A DNA stretch of 64,000 bases from an uncultured Paracoccaceae bacterium (GTDB lineage Bacteria > Pseudomonadota > Alphaproteobacteria > Rhodobacterales > Rhodobacteraceae). The notes beneath the pieces were generated by a model, which saw only the letters and a program-made list of their open reading frames with translations, was not told where the DNA came from and did no database searches. The DNA lies in contig CANMQX010000012.1 of the NCBI GenBank assembly GCA_947500135.1, positions 7,501 to 71,500 of the forward strand, written 5' to 3'. The number at the start of each line of letters is the position of its first letter. The stretch's first letter is position 1. Below are positions 25,076 through 34,267 of the stretch, piece after piece. A program made the position numbers and the translations under genes.

Positions 25076-26107
25076 TTAATCCTTGACCGGTCCGCTGGAT
25101 TGTCGGCGGATGATTTCCGGGGCGCAATGCAGGCTATCGACGGGGTCTTCGCCTGCGCTGATGATCCCTGTCACCAGCGCCTTGCCCGCCTCGCGCCCGA
25201 TCCGCCGCGCGGGCAGGCGCACCGTGGTCAAGGCCGGTTCGATGTCGGAGGAGCCTTTGAAATCCCCGATCCCGACGACGGTGATATCGGATGGCACATC
25301 TAGACCACATGCCGCCGCCCCATAAAGTGCGCCGGTGGCCAGAATGTCATTGCCGCAGATCAACGCGGTTGGCCGGTGGTCACGCGCCAGCAATTCGGTC
25401 ACGTCCCGCTTTGACGCCGAAATGCTGTAGACCGTTTCGAACATCCATGGATCGGGCACCGTGACACCCGCCTTTTTCAGCGTGCTTAGCACGATGTCGC
25501 GCCGCGCCATGGCCCTGTCATTGCCGCCTGTGGGTGGAAACATGCAGGCGATATCGCGATGCCCCAATGATAGCACATGTTCGGCGATCAACTGGCCCGC
25601 CAGTTCGTTATCCGCCCCGATAGATGGGTAGCGCGACCCGACCGCATAGTTCCACATCAGCACGCAAGGGATTTTCTGACTGTCGATCAGTTGGAACACG
25701 GCCTCGTCATGGTCCAGCCCGGTTAGCACAACCCCGTCCACCCGATGTTCGAGAAACTTCCGCAGGATCGCGTATTCCCGTTGCAGGTCATAGCCGTGTG
25801 AGGCCAGCAGGATGGTGAACCCGTCTTCCGCGACGCGGTCGGAAAACTCCTGCACCACCTCTGCAAAGATCGCGTGATCCAGGGTGGGCACCAGCACCCC
25901 GATGGTGCCAGACCTGATCCCATGGATCGTTTGCGCCGCCCGATTACGGATATAGCCGGTGCGCCGCACCGCGGAATCAATCCGTTTCCGCGTTGCCGGT
26001 TTCAGCAATTCGGGGTGGTTAAAATAGCGTGACACGGTTGATGCAGACACACGCGCGGCCTGTGCCACGGTGATGATATCTGCCTTTTTATGTTTTTTAT
26101 CAGCCAT
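25076..26107 (-). CDS. LacI family transcriptional regulator of the adjacent transport/catabolic operon
   Basis: 343 residues. An N-terminal helix-turn-helix with the LacI hinge pattern is visible: ITVAQAARVSASTVSRYFNH, LLKPATRKRIDSAVRRTGYI. The periplasmic-binding-like effector domain follows (SGTIGVLVPTLDHAIFAEVV, VDGVVLTGLDHDEA, DITVVGIGDFKGSSDIEPAL). It is divergent from the tctABC-sauST operon with a 102-base gap containing a candidate operator. Inferred to sense sulfoacetate or a derivative, taking the role SauR has elsewhere. Confidence 0.9.
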   Translation of the reverse strand: MADKKHKKADIITVAQAARVSASTVSRYFNHPELLKPATRKRIDSAVRRTGYIRNRAAQTIHGIRSGTIGVLVPTLDHAIFAEVVQEFSDRVAEDGFTILLASHGYDLQREYAILRKFLEHRVDGVVLTGLDHDEAVFQLIDSQKIPCVLMWNYAVGSRYPSIGADNELAGQLIAEHVLSLGHRDIACMFPPTGGNDRAMARRDIVLSTLKKAGVTVPDPWMFETVYSISASKRDVTELLARDHRPTALICGNDILATGALYGAAACGLDVPSDITVVGIGDFKGSSDIEPALTTVRLPARRIGREAGKALVTGIISAGEDPVDSLHCAPEIIRRQSSGPVKD

Positions 26108-26131
26108 CTAATCGCCTTAAACGCAATAATT

Positions 26132-26159
26132 ATGAAAACATTTGCAAAACTATTTTCAT
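26132..26159. promoter_or_regulatory. Candidate LacI-family operator in the divergent gap
   Basis: ATGAAAA (26132-26138) and TTTTCAT (26153-26159) flank the palindrome TTTGCAAA (26141-26148). LacI regulators bind such AT-flanked palindromes with a central CG or GC. The two symmetry centres are off by one base, so the exact half-sites are uncertain. It lies 25 bases from the lacI start and 50 from the tctA start. Confidence 0.5.
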
Positions 26160-26209
26160 CGCTTAGCGTTATTGGTCAAGCCTGCATCTGGGGAGGAGTG
26201 GGGGACAAG

Positions 26210-27739
26210 ATGGAATTCCTGTTTTACATGGGCGACGTCTTTACACCGGTGAATTTCGGTCTGCTTTTGCTTGGCACGATTGGCGGTTTGATCCTTGGGG
26301 CCACACCCGGCCTGTCGCCGACAATGGCAGTGGCCTTGCTGATCCCTTTCACCTTCAAGCTGGAGCCGCAGCAGGGGCTTATTCTGCTGGGGGCTGCCTA
26401 TACTTCCACTGTGGCTGGCGGCGCTGTCAGTGCGATCTTGCTGAAAATCCCCGGTGCGCCTGCCAATATCGCGACCACGCTGGATGGTCACACCATGGCC
26501 CAGAAGGGCGAAGGTGCGCGGGCGCTGCAATTGTCGTTCATCGCATCGGCGGTGGGCGGGGTTTTTGGCGTGCTGCTGTTGATCTTTCTGACCCCCATTC
26601 TGGCGCAATGGGCGCTGGCCTTTGGCCCGTCGCATCTGTTCTGGCTGGCAATCCTTGGCGTTACCGTCATTGGCACGCTGGATTCCAGTTCGGTGGTCAA
26701 GGGGTTGCTGTCGGGCTGCATTGGCCTGTGGCTGGCGACTATCGGGTTTGATGACATCATGGGCGCGCAGCGCTTTATCTTTCATCCTTCTGTTGCGGGC
26801 GGCATCAATGTGATCCCTGCCCTGATCGGCCTTTTTGCCATTCCGCAGGTGATTACCATGTTCACCAAGGGCCGCAGTTCTGATGATGCCGAGATTATCA
26901 CGGTTCAGCGCCACCCAATCCGCAAGGCCATGGCAGAAGTGTTCAGCCGCAAGCGCGCGTTGAGCATTGGCACCGCTGTCGGGTCGATCATCGGGTTGAT
27001 CCCCGGTGTTGGTGGCCAGATTGCCGGGCTGGTCGCCTATGACCAGTCCAAGAAATTCAGCCCCGAGAAGGATAAATTCGGCACCGGTCATAGCGAAGGT
27101 GTGATTGCTGCCGAAAGTGCCAATAACGCCATGGTTGGCCCGAGCCTTGTCCCCCTGCTGACCCTGTCAATTCCCGGATCCCCCACTGCGGCGGTACTCC
27201 TGGGCGGCCTGCTGATCCACGGGATTTTCCCGGGGCCGGACCTGTTTATGAACTATCCGCAGGTCGCCTGGACATTCATCGACAGTATGCTGATTGGGCA
27301 GATCCTGATGTGTGTCTTCGGCCTGTATATTGCTGGGCTTGCCGCGAATGTGGCCCGCATCCCGCATGGGGTGATGGCTGCACTGGTGCTGGGGCTGGCG
27401 GTGTTCGGCAGCTATTCGGTGCAGAATTCGATGGGCGATGTCTACGTCATGGCGACCCTTGGTCTGGCGATGTATTTTCTGGAACGGTTCGGGTTTTCCG
27501 CCGCCCCGCTGGTGCTGGGCCTGATCCTTGGCCCAATTGCAGAGGCGAATTTCATCCAAGGGTCGATGATCGCCAACGCCACTGTGGGCATGGGCAGCTA
27601 TTTCTTTACCGGCTGGCTGAACTGGCTGCTGATTGTCATCGTCATCGCCTCTGTCAGCTATTCGGTGTGGATGGAAATCGCCCAGCGCCGTTACACCACC
27701 AAGGATGATGCTGTCGCCAAAGAGGAGGCGCTGTCATGA
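26210..27739 (+). CDS. tctA: Tripartite tricarboxylate transporter, large membrane subunit (TctA)
   Basis: A 509-residue protein with about 12 hydrophobic helices and the TctA hallmarks: GTIGGLILGATPGLSPTMAV, GAAYTSTVAGGAVSAILLKI-PGAP, and the repeat GLIPGVGGQIAGLVAYDQSK with LTLSIPGSPTAAVLLGGLL. It works with TctB and the binding protein TctC to import carboxylates by secondary transport. The ATG at 26210 (MEFLFYMGDV) is chosen because GGGAGGAG precedes it; upstream in-frame Mets overlap the regulatory gap. First gene of the operon. Confidence 0.95.
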   Translation: MEFLFYMGDVFTPVNFGLLLLGTIGGLILGATPGLSPTMAVALLIPFTFKLEPQQGLILLGAAYTSTVAGGAVSAILLKIPGAPANIATTLDGHTMAQKGEGARALQLSFIASAVGGVFGVLLLIFLTPILAQWALAFGPSHLFWLAILGVTVIGTLDSSSVVKGLLSGCIGLWLATIGFDDIMGAQRFIFHPSVAGGINVIPALIGLFAIPQVITMFTKGRSSDDAEIITVQRHPIRKAMAEVFSRKRALSIGTAVGSIIGLIPGVGGQIAGLVAYDQSKKFSPEKDKFGTGHSEGVIAAESANNAMVGPSLVPLLTLSIPGSPTAAVLLGGLLIHGIFPGPDLFMNYPQVAWTFIDSMLIGQILMCVFGLYIAGLAANVARIPHGVMAALVLGLAVFGSYSVQNSMGDVYVMATLGLAMYFLERFGFSAAPLVLGLILGPIAEANFIQGSMIANATVGMGSYFFTGWLNWLLIVIVIASVSYSVWMEIAQRRYTTKDDAVAKEEALS

Positions 27740-28200
27740 CCGACCTGCCCCGCAATCAGCATATCATCGCATCCGGCCTGATCGCCGCGATTGGCATCAC
27801 GGTGGCCTATGTCAGTTTCACGCAGGAACCGGCGGATGCGTTCATCTTTCCGCGGCTGATTGCCAGTGTTTTTGCCGTGCTGGCGATCTGGACATTCGGC
27901 AAGGCCGTGCTGGGCCGCACCAAGGTGGGAAATGGATTAAGTACGGCGGCGATGCGCAATCTGGCCCCCGGTCTGATTGTCATGCTGATCTATGTCTATT
28001 GGGCGGCAAAGGGGCTGGGGTTTTACACGGCCACCACCATCGCGTTTTTCGTACTGCTGTCGCTTTATGACCCGGCCCCGCATACCCAGTTAAAAACCTG
28101 GCTGAAACGGATCGTTATCACCGCCGCGTTTATGCTGGTGATGTACGGACTGTTTGCCCAGTTGCTGAACGTCTTCACACCAAAAGAGATTTTATTCTGA
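27736..28200 (+). CDS. tctB: Tripartite tricarboxylate transporter, small membrane subunit (TctB)
   Basis: A 154-residue protein with four hydrophobic helices (IASGLIAAIGITVAYVSF, FIFPRLIASVFAVLAIWTF, LIVMLIYVYWAAKGLGFYTA, IVITAAFMLVMYGLFAQLLN). DAFIFPRLIA is the usual TctB motif. It overlaps tctA by four bases (ATGA) and ends 38 bases before tctC. Confidence 0.92.
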   Translation: MTDLPRNQHIIASGLIAAIGITVAYVSFTQEPADAFIFPRLIASVFAVLAIWTFGKAVLGRTKVGNGLSTAAMRNLAPGLIVMLIYVYWAAKGLGFYTATTIAFFVLLSLYDPAPHTQLKTWLKRIVITAAFMLVMYGLFAQLLNVFTPKEILF

Positions 28201-28238
28201 TCCGCGCAAGCGGCAGTCTTAACCCCAGGGAGGAAACT

Positions 28239-29207
28239 ATGAAAAAATGGATTGCAGGGGCCGCGCTGGCCTTGGCCGCAATGACCGGGACCGCGTTTGC
28301 CGATGGGCATGGCGATTACCCCGAACGGCCGATCATGCTGATGGTCAGCTATGGTGCGGGTGGTGCAACGGATTTCCAGGCGCGCATCGTGACGATGACC
28401 GCCGGGAACGAGGATGCGCTGGGTATGCCCATGGCCATCGTCAACAAGCCTGGTGCCGGTGGTCGTGTCGGCTGGAACTGGTTTGCCACGCAAGCCGAGG
28501 CCGACGGTTACACGTTGGGCGCCTATAACATCCCGCATTTCATCGCCCAGTCGATTGAAGGTGGCGTTGACTATTCCGCTGACAGCTTTGAACCCATTGC
28601 CAATTGGGGCGCTGACCCGGCTGTTTTCGTTGTTGGGGCCGATAGCGACTTCAACTCCATGGACGATGTGGTGAATTTCGCCAAGTCAAACCCCGGCGGT
28701 CTGACATTCTCGGGCGCTGGTTTATTTGTGGGCCACCATATCGCCGCCTTGCAGCTGGAAAAGGCTGCCGGTGTAAAGATGGCTTACATCCCTAATAACG
28801 CGGGCGGTGCCGGTGCGATGCGCGCTGTCATCTCGGGCGAGGTGATGGGCGGCGTCAATAACCTGTCTGATGCCTATCGCGCGCAGGCCGCCGGGAACGT
28901 CAAGATTTTGGGTGTGTTCGATCTGGAGCGGAACAGCTTTTTGCCTGACGTCCCAACCTTGATGGAACAGGGCTATGAGATCGACAATGCGTCGGTGAAT
29001 TTCCGTGGTGTGATGGTGCCAAAGGGCACGCCGCAAGAGGTGATTGACCACCTTGCCGCCACCGTCCCTGCGATGTTCGAAAACAGCCGCGTCCAAAGCC
29101 GGATGGAGGCTGGCGGATCGCCCATGCATATCATGACACGCGACGAGGTGTTGGCGATGTGGGCCGCCCGTCAAGAGACGCTCGAGGACCTGTTGGCCGG
29201 TCTTTGA
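28239..29207 (+). CDS. tctC: Tripartite tricarboxylate transporter substrate-binding protein (TctC/Bug family)
   Basis: A 322-residue periplasmic binding protein with a Sec signal (MKKWIAGAALALAAMTGTAF-ADG) and Bug-family features: YPERPIMLMVSYGAGGATDF, IVNKPGAGGRVGWNWFATQA, and AGGAGAMRAVISGEVMGGV. It captures the substrate for TctAB. GGGAGG precedes the ATG. A stable hairpin directly after the gene may keep its mRNA level above that of the rest of the operon. Substrate inferred from downstream genes to be sulfoacetate or a related sulfonate. Confidence 0.94.
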   Translation: MKKWIAGAALALAAMTGTAFADGHGDYPERPIMLMVSYGAGGATDFQARIVTMTAGNEDALGMPMAIVNKPGAGGRVGWNWFATQAEADGYTLGAYNIPHFIAQSIEGGVDYSADSFEPIANWGADPAVFVVGADSDFNSMDDVVNFAKSNPGGLTFSGAGLFVGHHIAALQLEKAAGVKMAYIPNNAGGAGAMRAVISGEVMGGVNNLSDAYRAQAAGNVKILGVFDLERNSFLPDVPTLMEQGYEIDNASVNFRGVMVPKGTPQEVIDHLAATVPAMFENSRVQSRMEAGGSPMHIMTRDEVLAMWAARQETLEDLLAGL

Positions 29208-29214
29208 GCAACAC

Positions 29215-29245
29215 GCGCAGCGCCCAGGGGGGTGGGGCGCTGCGC
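29215..29245 (+). other. Intercistronic hairpin after tctC
   Basis: An 11-bp stem GCGCAGCGCCC (29215-29225) / GGGCGCTGCGC (29235-29245), with a G-rich 9-base loop and no T tract. It is typical of structures that protect the 3' end of binding-protein mRNA inside a transport operon. Confidence 0.6.
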
Positions 29246-29269
29246 AACCATACCCAAAGGAAGAATTCC

Positions 29270-30673
29270 ATGAATACTGTTGATCCCATTGCCGAGGTTG
29301 AAGCGATTGTGGCCCGTGCCCGCACCGCCCAGCGCGTCTTTGAACAGGACGGATCACAGCGGGCTTATGATCTGGCGGCACAGGCCGCCGCATGGGCCAT
29401 CATGGAACCCGCCCGTAATCGCCATCTGGCCGAACTGGCGGTTGAAACAACGGGCCTTGGCAATGTGCCCGACAAGATTACCAAGAACCACCGCAAGACG
29501 CTGGGCCTGATGCGCGACATCAAGCAGGCCAGAACGTATGGAATCATCAGTGACGACCCCGCCACCGGCATCACCGAACTGGCCCGCCCGATTGGCGTGA
29601 TCGGCGCGGTTGTTCCATCGACAAACCCCGGTGCCACGCCCGCAAACAACATCATCAACGCGCTGAAATGCGGTAACGCGATTGTCGTATCCCCATCGCC
29701 CAAAGGTGTGCCCACCTGCGAGGCCTTGCTGAGCTATATCCATAATGAATTCGATAAGCTGGGGATCAACCGTGATCTAGTCCAGATGATCCCCGGGCGC
29801 GGATCGAAGGAAAGGACCCAGCGCCTGCTGGAAATCGCCGACCTGATCGTCGTCACAGGCAGCCAGAACAATATAAAACGCGCCTATACATCCGGCACCC
29901 CTGCCTTGGCCGTGGGCGCAGGCAATGTCGCCGTGATCATCGATGAAACCGCCGATTTGGCAGCGGCCGCAGAGAAAATCAAAGCCTCCAAAACATTCGA
30001 CAACGCCACGTCTTGTTCATCCGAAAACGCGATTGTCGTGGTGGATGCGATTTACGATGCCTTTGCCGCCGAAATGGCCCGCACGGGCGGTGCCCTGATC
30101 ACTGATGAAACCAAGGTCACCAGTAAGCTCTGGGTGAAAGGACATTTGAACCCCGCAGCCATCGCGCAGGATGCGGATAAACTGGTGGCCGCACTTGGCC
30201 TGACGGGTGAAGTACCAGCCGATACTGCCTATATCGCGGTGGAAACACGCGGCATCGGGCCGGATCATCCCCTGTCGAGTGAAAAACTAAGCCGTGTTTT
30301 GACCGTCTATCGCGCAAAAGACTTCGAAGATGCGGTCGCCATGACCCGGGCTGTGCAATTGCATCAGGGCGCCGGGCATTCGGTCGGCATTCACACCACA
30401 ACCGATGACCGCCCGCTGATCCTGGCCAATGCCATCCCGACCAGCCGGATCATCGTGAACCAAGCGCATACATTTGCCACCGGCGGATCATTCACCAATG
30501 GGATGCCATTTTCGCTGTCCATGGGTTGCGGGTCGTGGGGTGGTAATTCCATCGATACCAATCTGCATTGGCGCCATTTCATGCAAAGCACCAAGATCGT
30601 CCGCGAAATCCCGGCGAATGAACCGGCACTGGATGAAATTTTCGGCGAATACTGGAAAGAGGCGGGGAAATGA
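29270..30673 (+). CDS. sauS: Acylating (CoA-dependent) aldehyde dehydrogenase, sulfoacetaldehyde dehydrogenase SauS-like
   Basis: 467 residues, acylating ALDH branch (AdhE/EutE/SauS): VVPSTNPGATPANNIINALK, AIVVSPSPKG, nucleotide-binding VTGSQNNIKRAYTSG, PALAVGAGNVAVIID, and the catalytic Cys249 in NATSCSSENAIVV. Known reaction of SauS: sulfoacetyl-CoA + NAD(P)H to sulfoacetaldehyde + CoA. AAGGAAG lies just upstream of the ATG. It overlaps the next gene, an AMP-forming ligase, by four bases. That pair is what identifies sulfoacetate as the likely substrate; another acyl-CoA/aldehyde couple remains possible. The downstream enzyme Xsc is not in the window. Confidence 0.8.
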   Translation: MNTVDPIAEVEAIVARARTAQRVFEQDGSQRAYDLAAQAAAWAIMEPARNRHLAELAVETTGLGNVPDKITKNHRKTLGLMRDIKQARTYGIISDDPATGITELARPIGVIGAVVPSTNPGATPANNIINALKCGNAIVVSPSPKGVPTCEALLSYIHNEFDKLGINRDLVQMIPGRGSKERTQRLLEIADLIVVTGSQNNIKRAYTSGTPALAVGAGNVAVIIDETADLAAAAEKIKASKTFDNATSCSSENAIVVVDAIYDAFAAEMARTGGALITDETKVTSKLWVKGHLNPAAIAQDADKLVAALGLTGEVPADTAYIAVETRGIGPDHPLSSEKLSRVLTVYRAKDFEDAVAMTRAVQLHQGAGHSVGIHTTTDDRPLILANAIPTSRIIVNQAHTFATGGSFTNGMPFSLSMGCGSWGGNSIDTNLHWRHFMQSTKIVREIPANEPALDEIFGEYWKEAGK

Positions 30674-32163
30674 TCTTTGACCCTGCCGCGCCGCCGCAAG
30701 GCACTGTGCGGGACTGGCTGGATGCGCGTGCCGAAATCGACGATATTGCGGTGGTTTTTCCTGAAACCGGGGACCAGCTGAGCTGGCGCGCGCTGCGTGA
30801 TACCGCCCGCGATATGGCGCGGGGGTTGGTGGGGCTGGGCATTGCGCAGGGCGAAAGCGTGGCCATCGTGCATCCCAATGGGCCGGACGGAGTTCTGGCA
30901 CTTTATGCCACGCTTTACGGAGGGTTTCGGGCAACGATGATCAATCTGGCCGCCGGGCCGGATGCGATCGGCTATGCGCTGGATCACAGCGGCGCGCGCT
31001 TTGCCTTTGTGCATGAGGCGCAGTTGGACACGATTGCAACGGCCGCCCCGGATGGGTTGCAGACGATTACGGCGGATATGATCGCCACTGGCGCTGATCT
31101 GACCCCGCTTGCCCCCGACCAACATGCCCTGCTGATGTATACATCCGGCACCACGGGCCAACCCAAAGGGGTGGTGCATACCCATGCCAGCCTGTTGGCG
31201 GGCGGATGGACGACGGCCATTGCGCACAATCTGTCACCGGTGGATCGCGGGTTCTGCGTTTTGCCGATCTATCACATAAACGGGCTATGCGTCACGATGA
31301 TGGGCGCGCTGGTATCGGGTGGGTCGCTGGCCATGACATCGCGGTTTTCGGCCAGTAAATTCTGGGATCAGGCCGATCAGGCGCAGGTTACATGGTTTTC
31401 GGTGGTGCCCACGATCATCAGCCATTTGCTGCATGGTGAAACGAACCCGAGTACTGGTTTGCGGGGGCGCCTGCGCTTTGGCCGATCAGCATCCTCTGCC
31501 CTTGCCGTGGAAACCCAATCAGCATTCGAGGACCGGTTCGGCGTGCCGATCATTGAAACCATGGGCCTGACGGAAACAGCTGCACAGATCCTGTCAAACC
31601 CTTTACCCCCCGGCACCCGCAAGATCGGGTCACCCGGGATTGGGTTTGGCAATGAGGTTCGGATCCTGACCCCGGATTTGCAGCCAGCCCCACCCATGCA
31701 GGAAGGCGAAATCGCCGTACGCGGTCCGAATGTGATGCTGGAATATCTGCGCAATCCGGACGCCACAGCGGCTACATTTGTAGGCGACTGGCTGCGCACT
31801 GGTGATCTGGGGCATGTGGATGAAGACGGCTATGTCTTTGTCACCGGCCGTTTGAAGGAACTGATTATCAAGGGCGGCGAAAACATCGCCCCGCGCGAGA
31901 TTGACGAGGTGCTTTATTCGCAACCCGATGTGATCGAGGCCGCCGCCTTTGCCCGGCCCTGCAAAAGTTATGGTGAAACGGTGGAAGCTGCGGTGAGCGT
32001 GAAACCGGGGTCCAATCTGTCGGCCACTGCATTGATTGATCTGTGCAAGGAACGGCTGGGTGCCTTCAAGTCACCCGATCATGTGCATTTCCTTGATGAA
32101 TTGCCCAAGGGCCCCTCGGGAAAAATCCAGCGGATGAAACTGGCGGATCTGATTGGGGATTGA
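30670..32163 (+). CDS. sauT: AMP-forming acyl-CoA ligase, sulfoacetate-CoA ligase SauT-like
   Basis: A 497-residue adenylate-forming ligase: P-loop-like MYTSGTTGQPKGVVHTHASL, GLTETAAQILSNPLPPGT, YVFVTGRLKELIIKGGENIA, and the catalytic Lys in LPKGPSGKIQRMKL. It is expected to activate sulfoacetate to sulfoacetyl-CoA with ATP and CoA, feeding SauS. Translation is coupled by the ATGA overlap. Substrate assignment comes from the sauS-like partner and the upstream anion transporter; the ligase sequence alone would only support short-chain acyl-CoA synthetase. Confidence 0.75.
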   Translation: MIFDPAAPPQGTVRDWLDARAEIDDIAVVFPETGDQLSWRALRDTARDMARGLVGLGIAQGESVAIVHPNGPDGVLALYATLYGGFRATMINLAAGPDAIGYALDHSGARFAFVHEAQLDTIATAAPDGLQTITADMIATGADLTPLAPDQHALLMYTSGTTGQPKGVVHTHASLLAGGWTTAIAHNLSPVDRGFCVLPIYHINGLCVTMMGALVSGGSLAMTSRFSASKFWDQADQAQVTWFSVVPTIISHLLHGETNPSTGLRGRLRFGRSASSALAVETQSAFEDRFGVPIIETMGLTETAAQILSNPLPPGTRKIGSPGIGFGNEVRILTPDLQPAPPMQEGEIAVRGPNVMLEYLRNPDATAATFVGDWLRTGDLGHVDEDGYVFVTGRLKELIIKGGENIAPREIDEVLYSQPDVIEAAAFARPCKSYGETVEAAVSVKPGSNLSATALIDLCKERLGAFKSPDHVHFLDELPKGPSGKIQRMKLADLIGD

Positions 32164-32234
32164 TGGCTGGCCAATTGGTCCTGAATAGGCATAGCATGCC
32201 CGGATTGACCAAAGCCATCAAAGGACCCCCGAAA

Positions 32235-33434
32235 ATGACCGTCATATATCGCAAATCAGCCGTATTTGCCGCAGCCCTGCTTGGCCTTGCCACACCAGCG
32301 CTGGCCCAGGACGCCTTGTGCGGGGGCGCAGGTACGGGTGGCCGCTGGATCGCCGGTGATGAGGCCGCATCCGATATTGCGACCGCCCCGACCTATCAGG
32401 AACAGATGGCCGTTGTGCTGGGGGGCATTCAGTCGGTATCCCTGTTCACCCTGTCAGAAGGTGCCGAAGTCCGGGTTGAGGCCGAAGGCCGCGGTGCCGG
32501 CGATCCGGTGATTGATCTGCTGAATGCCGATGGGGGTATGATCCTGTCGGATGACGATTCCGGGGGCAATGGTGCCGCGCGTGCGGAAACATATCTGGAC
32601 CCGGGCACCTATTGCATGTCGCTGCGCAGCTATGATGGCGGGCCGATGACCGCCTTTGTGCGCATTGGCCGGGTCGAACACGAACCGCTGACCGATGGTG
32701 TCACAACCGAACCCGAGGGCGGTGCCGCCAATGGTGCCTGTGACACGGCTGTTCCCATGGGTGGCTTGGGCAGCACGGTGTCAGCATCCGTGACCGAGAC
32801 CCCATATTGGAGCTTCACCCTTGATGCCCCGACCCCTGTCAGCATCACTGCCGAAAACGAAGCTGCCGATCCGGTTCTGACCCTTTATGATGCCGATCAG
32901 AATTATCTGGATGAAAATGATGATTATGACGGGCTGAATTCCCGTCTGGATATGTCGGACCCCTTGCAGCCCGGCACCTATTGCATCGGGCTGGATGCGC
33001 TGAGCGATGCGGATGCCCCGATCACCGTAAGCCTGACCGCATATGACCCCGAGGCCGCATTGCTGGCCCTTTATGCCCGTGGCGAAGCGGCCCCGCCGCT
33101 GGACGGAACCATCGCTGTCAATGAATTGGGTGAACTGCAATCGCGCACCCGGCAGGATGTTCAGGCCTCGACCGAGGTGACATGGTTCAGCGTTGCGATC
33201 CCGGAAACCGGCCTGATCGTGGTTGAAGCAATCGGTGCAGCCAACAGCGACCCCTGGCTTGTCGTCTACGATGATCTGGGCCGCGAGGTTGGGCAGAATG
33301 ACGACTATGGTGAAAATCTGGACAGTCTGGTCACAGCACGGGTTGAGCGGGGCACCTATATCATCGGCGTCAAGCAATATGAGGGTCAGGGCCTGATCCG
33401 TTTGCTGGTGGAACGCTACGTCCGGGCGCAATAA
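32235..33434 (+). CDS. Secreted protein with repeated PPC-like domains
   Basis: A 399-residue protein with a Sec signal peptide (SAVFAAALLGLATPALAQDA). Three similar beta-rich segments of about 110 residues follow, each with the pattern DPVIDLLNADGGMILSDDDS / DPVLTLYDADQNYLDENDDY / DPWLVVYDDLGREVGQNDDY and an end such as PGTYCMSLRSYDGG. That is typical of bacterial pre-peptidase C-terminal (PPC) domains, here without a protease. The ATG at 32235 is preferred over upstream TTG/ATG for its leader. Role unknown; probably periplasmic or extracellular binding. Strongly acidic, likely calcium-binding. Confidence 0.75.
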   Translation: MTVIYRKSAVFAAALLGLATPALAQDALCGGAGTGGRWIAGDEAASDIATAPTYQEQMAVVLGGIQSVSLFTLSEGAEVRVEAEGRGAGDPVIDLLNADGGMILSDDDSGGNGAARAETYLDPGTYCMSLRSYDGGPMTAFVRIGRVEHEPLTDGVTTEPEGGAANGACDTAVPMGGLGSTVSASVTETPYWSFTLDAPTPVSITAENEAADPVLTLYDADQNYLDENDDYDGLNSRLDMSDPLQPGTYCIGLDALSDADAPITVSLTAYDPEAALLALYARGEAAPPLDGTIAVNELGELQSRTRQDVQASTEVTWFSVAIPETGLIVVEAIGAANSDPWLVVYDDLGREVGQNDDYGENLDSLVTARVERGTYIIGVKQYEGQGLIRLLVERYVRAQ

Positions 33435-33450
33435 ACCCTGCGATAATGGG

Positions 33451-33474
33451 ACAAAGCCCCCGACTGGGCTTTGT
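33451..33474 (+). terminator. Hairpin terminator after the PPC-like gene
   Basis: ACAAAGCCC (33451-33459), loop CCGACT, GGGCTTTGT (33466-33474), followed by CTGTTC. The T tail is weak. Confidence 0.6.
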
Positions 33475-33504
33475 CTGTTCCCGGTCTTCGTTCATGGGGT
33501 TTTA

Positions 33505-34175
33505 ATGCCAAATAGCGCCGATATCCACGACCCGTTTGATGAAACCGGGCGCGTCTGGATGCGTCAAGCCATGCCAGACACCACGTTGGAGGCGTTACGG
33601 GAACACTTGCGATTGGCAATAAACCGGGCGCGCGCCTGTCGGCTGATGGGGCACTGGCTGATACGATTTCCAATGCCGCGTTTACGCAGCGCATCCACGA
33701 AATCTGGCCCGGCATGCGGCCTGTCCGCATCGTCTCATTTGACAAGAGCCCGGGCGCGAATTGGGGTGTTCCGTGGCATCAGGATCGGGTGATCGCGGTC
33801 AGTGAAAAAGCCGATGTAGCCGGGTTTTCGAACTGGTCACGCAAACATGGGGGCTGGCATTGCGAGCCCCCCGCAGCCCTTTTGCGGCAAATGCTTTTCG
33901 TGCGCATACATCTTGATGATAATGCCGCAGAGAATGGCGCAATGGAGATTGCATTGGGCAGCCATAACGCCGGAACGGTCCCGGCGGCGGCGGCTGAACC
34001 AATGGCGGCGCAGTATCCTTGCGAAGTGACGACAGCGCGCGCCGGTGATGTTCTGATCATGTCGATGCTGATGCTACACCGCTCGCAACCAGCCAAAAAA
34101 GCTGTCAGCCGCCGGGTGCTGCGCGTCGATTATGCCGGTTTCGCATTGCCGGAACCACTGGCTTGGGCGGCATAG
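33505..34175 (+). pseudogene. Phytanoyl-CoA dioxygenase family gene with a frameshift
   Basis: Starts PNSADIHDPFDETGRVWMRQ in one frame. Between about 33601 and 33620 the homologous reading moves to another frame (NKPGARLSADGALADTISNA) and runs to 34175. The second part carries the non-haem iron dioxygenase motif HQD in GVPWHQDRVIAV and the distal HRS with a later Arg (LHRSQPAKKAVSRRVLRVDY). Intact, it would be a 2-oxoglutarate-dependent oxygenase of about 220 residues. Either a true one-base indel or an assembly error; both halves otherwise look unharmed. Confidence 0.75.
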
Positions 34176-34201
34176 GATCAAGCCACCAAGCGCGACGAAA
34201 G

Positions 34202-34224
34202 AAAAATCTGTGACACAGATTTTT
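34202..34224. repeat. AT-rich palindrome, copy 1
   Basis: A perfect inverted repeat with arms AAAAATCTGTG and CACAGATTTTT around one central A. It is the sister of the palindrome at 34268-34291 and lies between two convergent genes. A third hairpin (AAAAGGG ... CCCCTTTT, about 34241-34261) lies between them. It would work as a terminator in both directions. Confidence 0.7.
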
Positions 34225-34267
34225 CGGGCGGCACCGTGGGTAAAAGGGCAACGCCCCTTTTGACCGC

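Noticed and set aside
26156..27091. 311-codon minus-strand open frame
   Set aside because: It is antisense to tctA, with a Gln/Arg-rich composition typical of reverse reading of membrane protein genes.
30391..31227. 278-codon minus-strand open frame
   Set aside because: Antisense to sauS and sauT, which have clear motifs and translational coupling.
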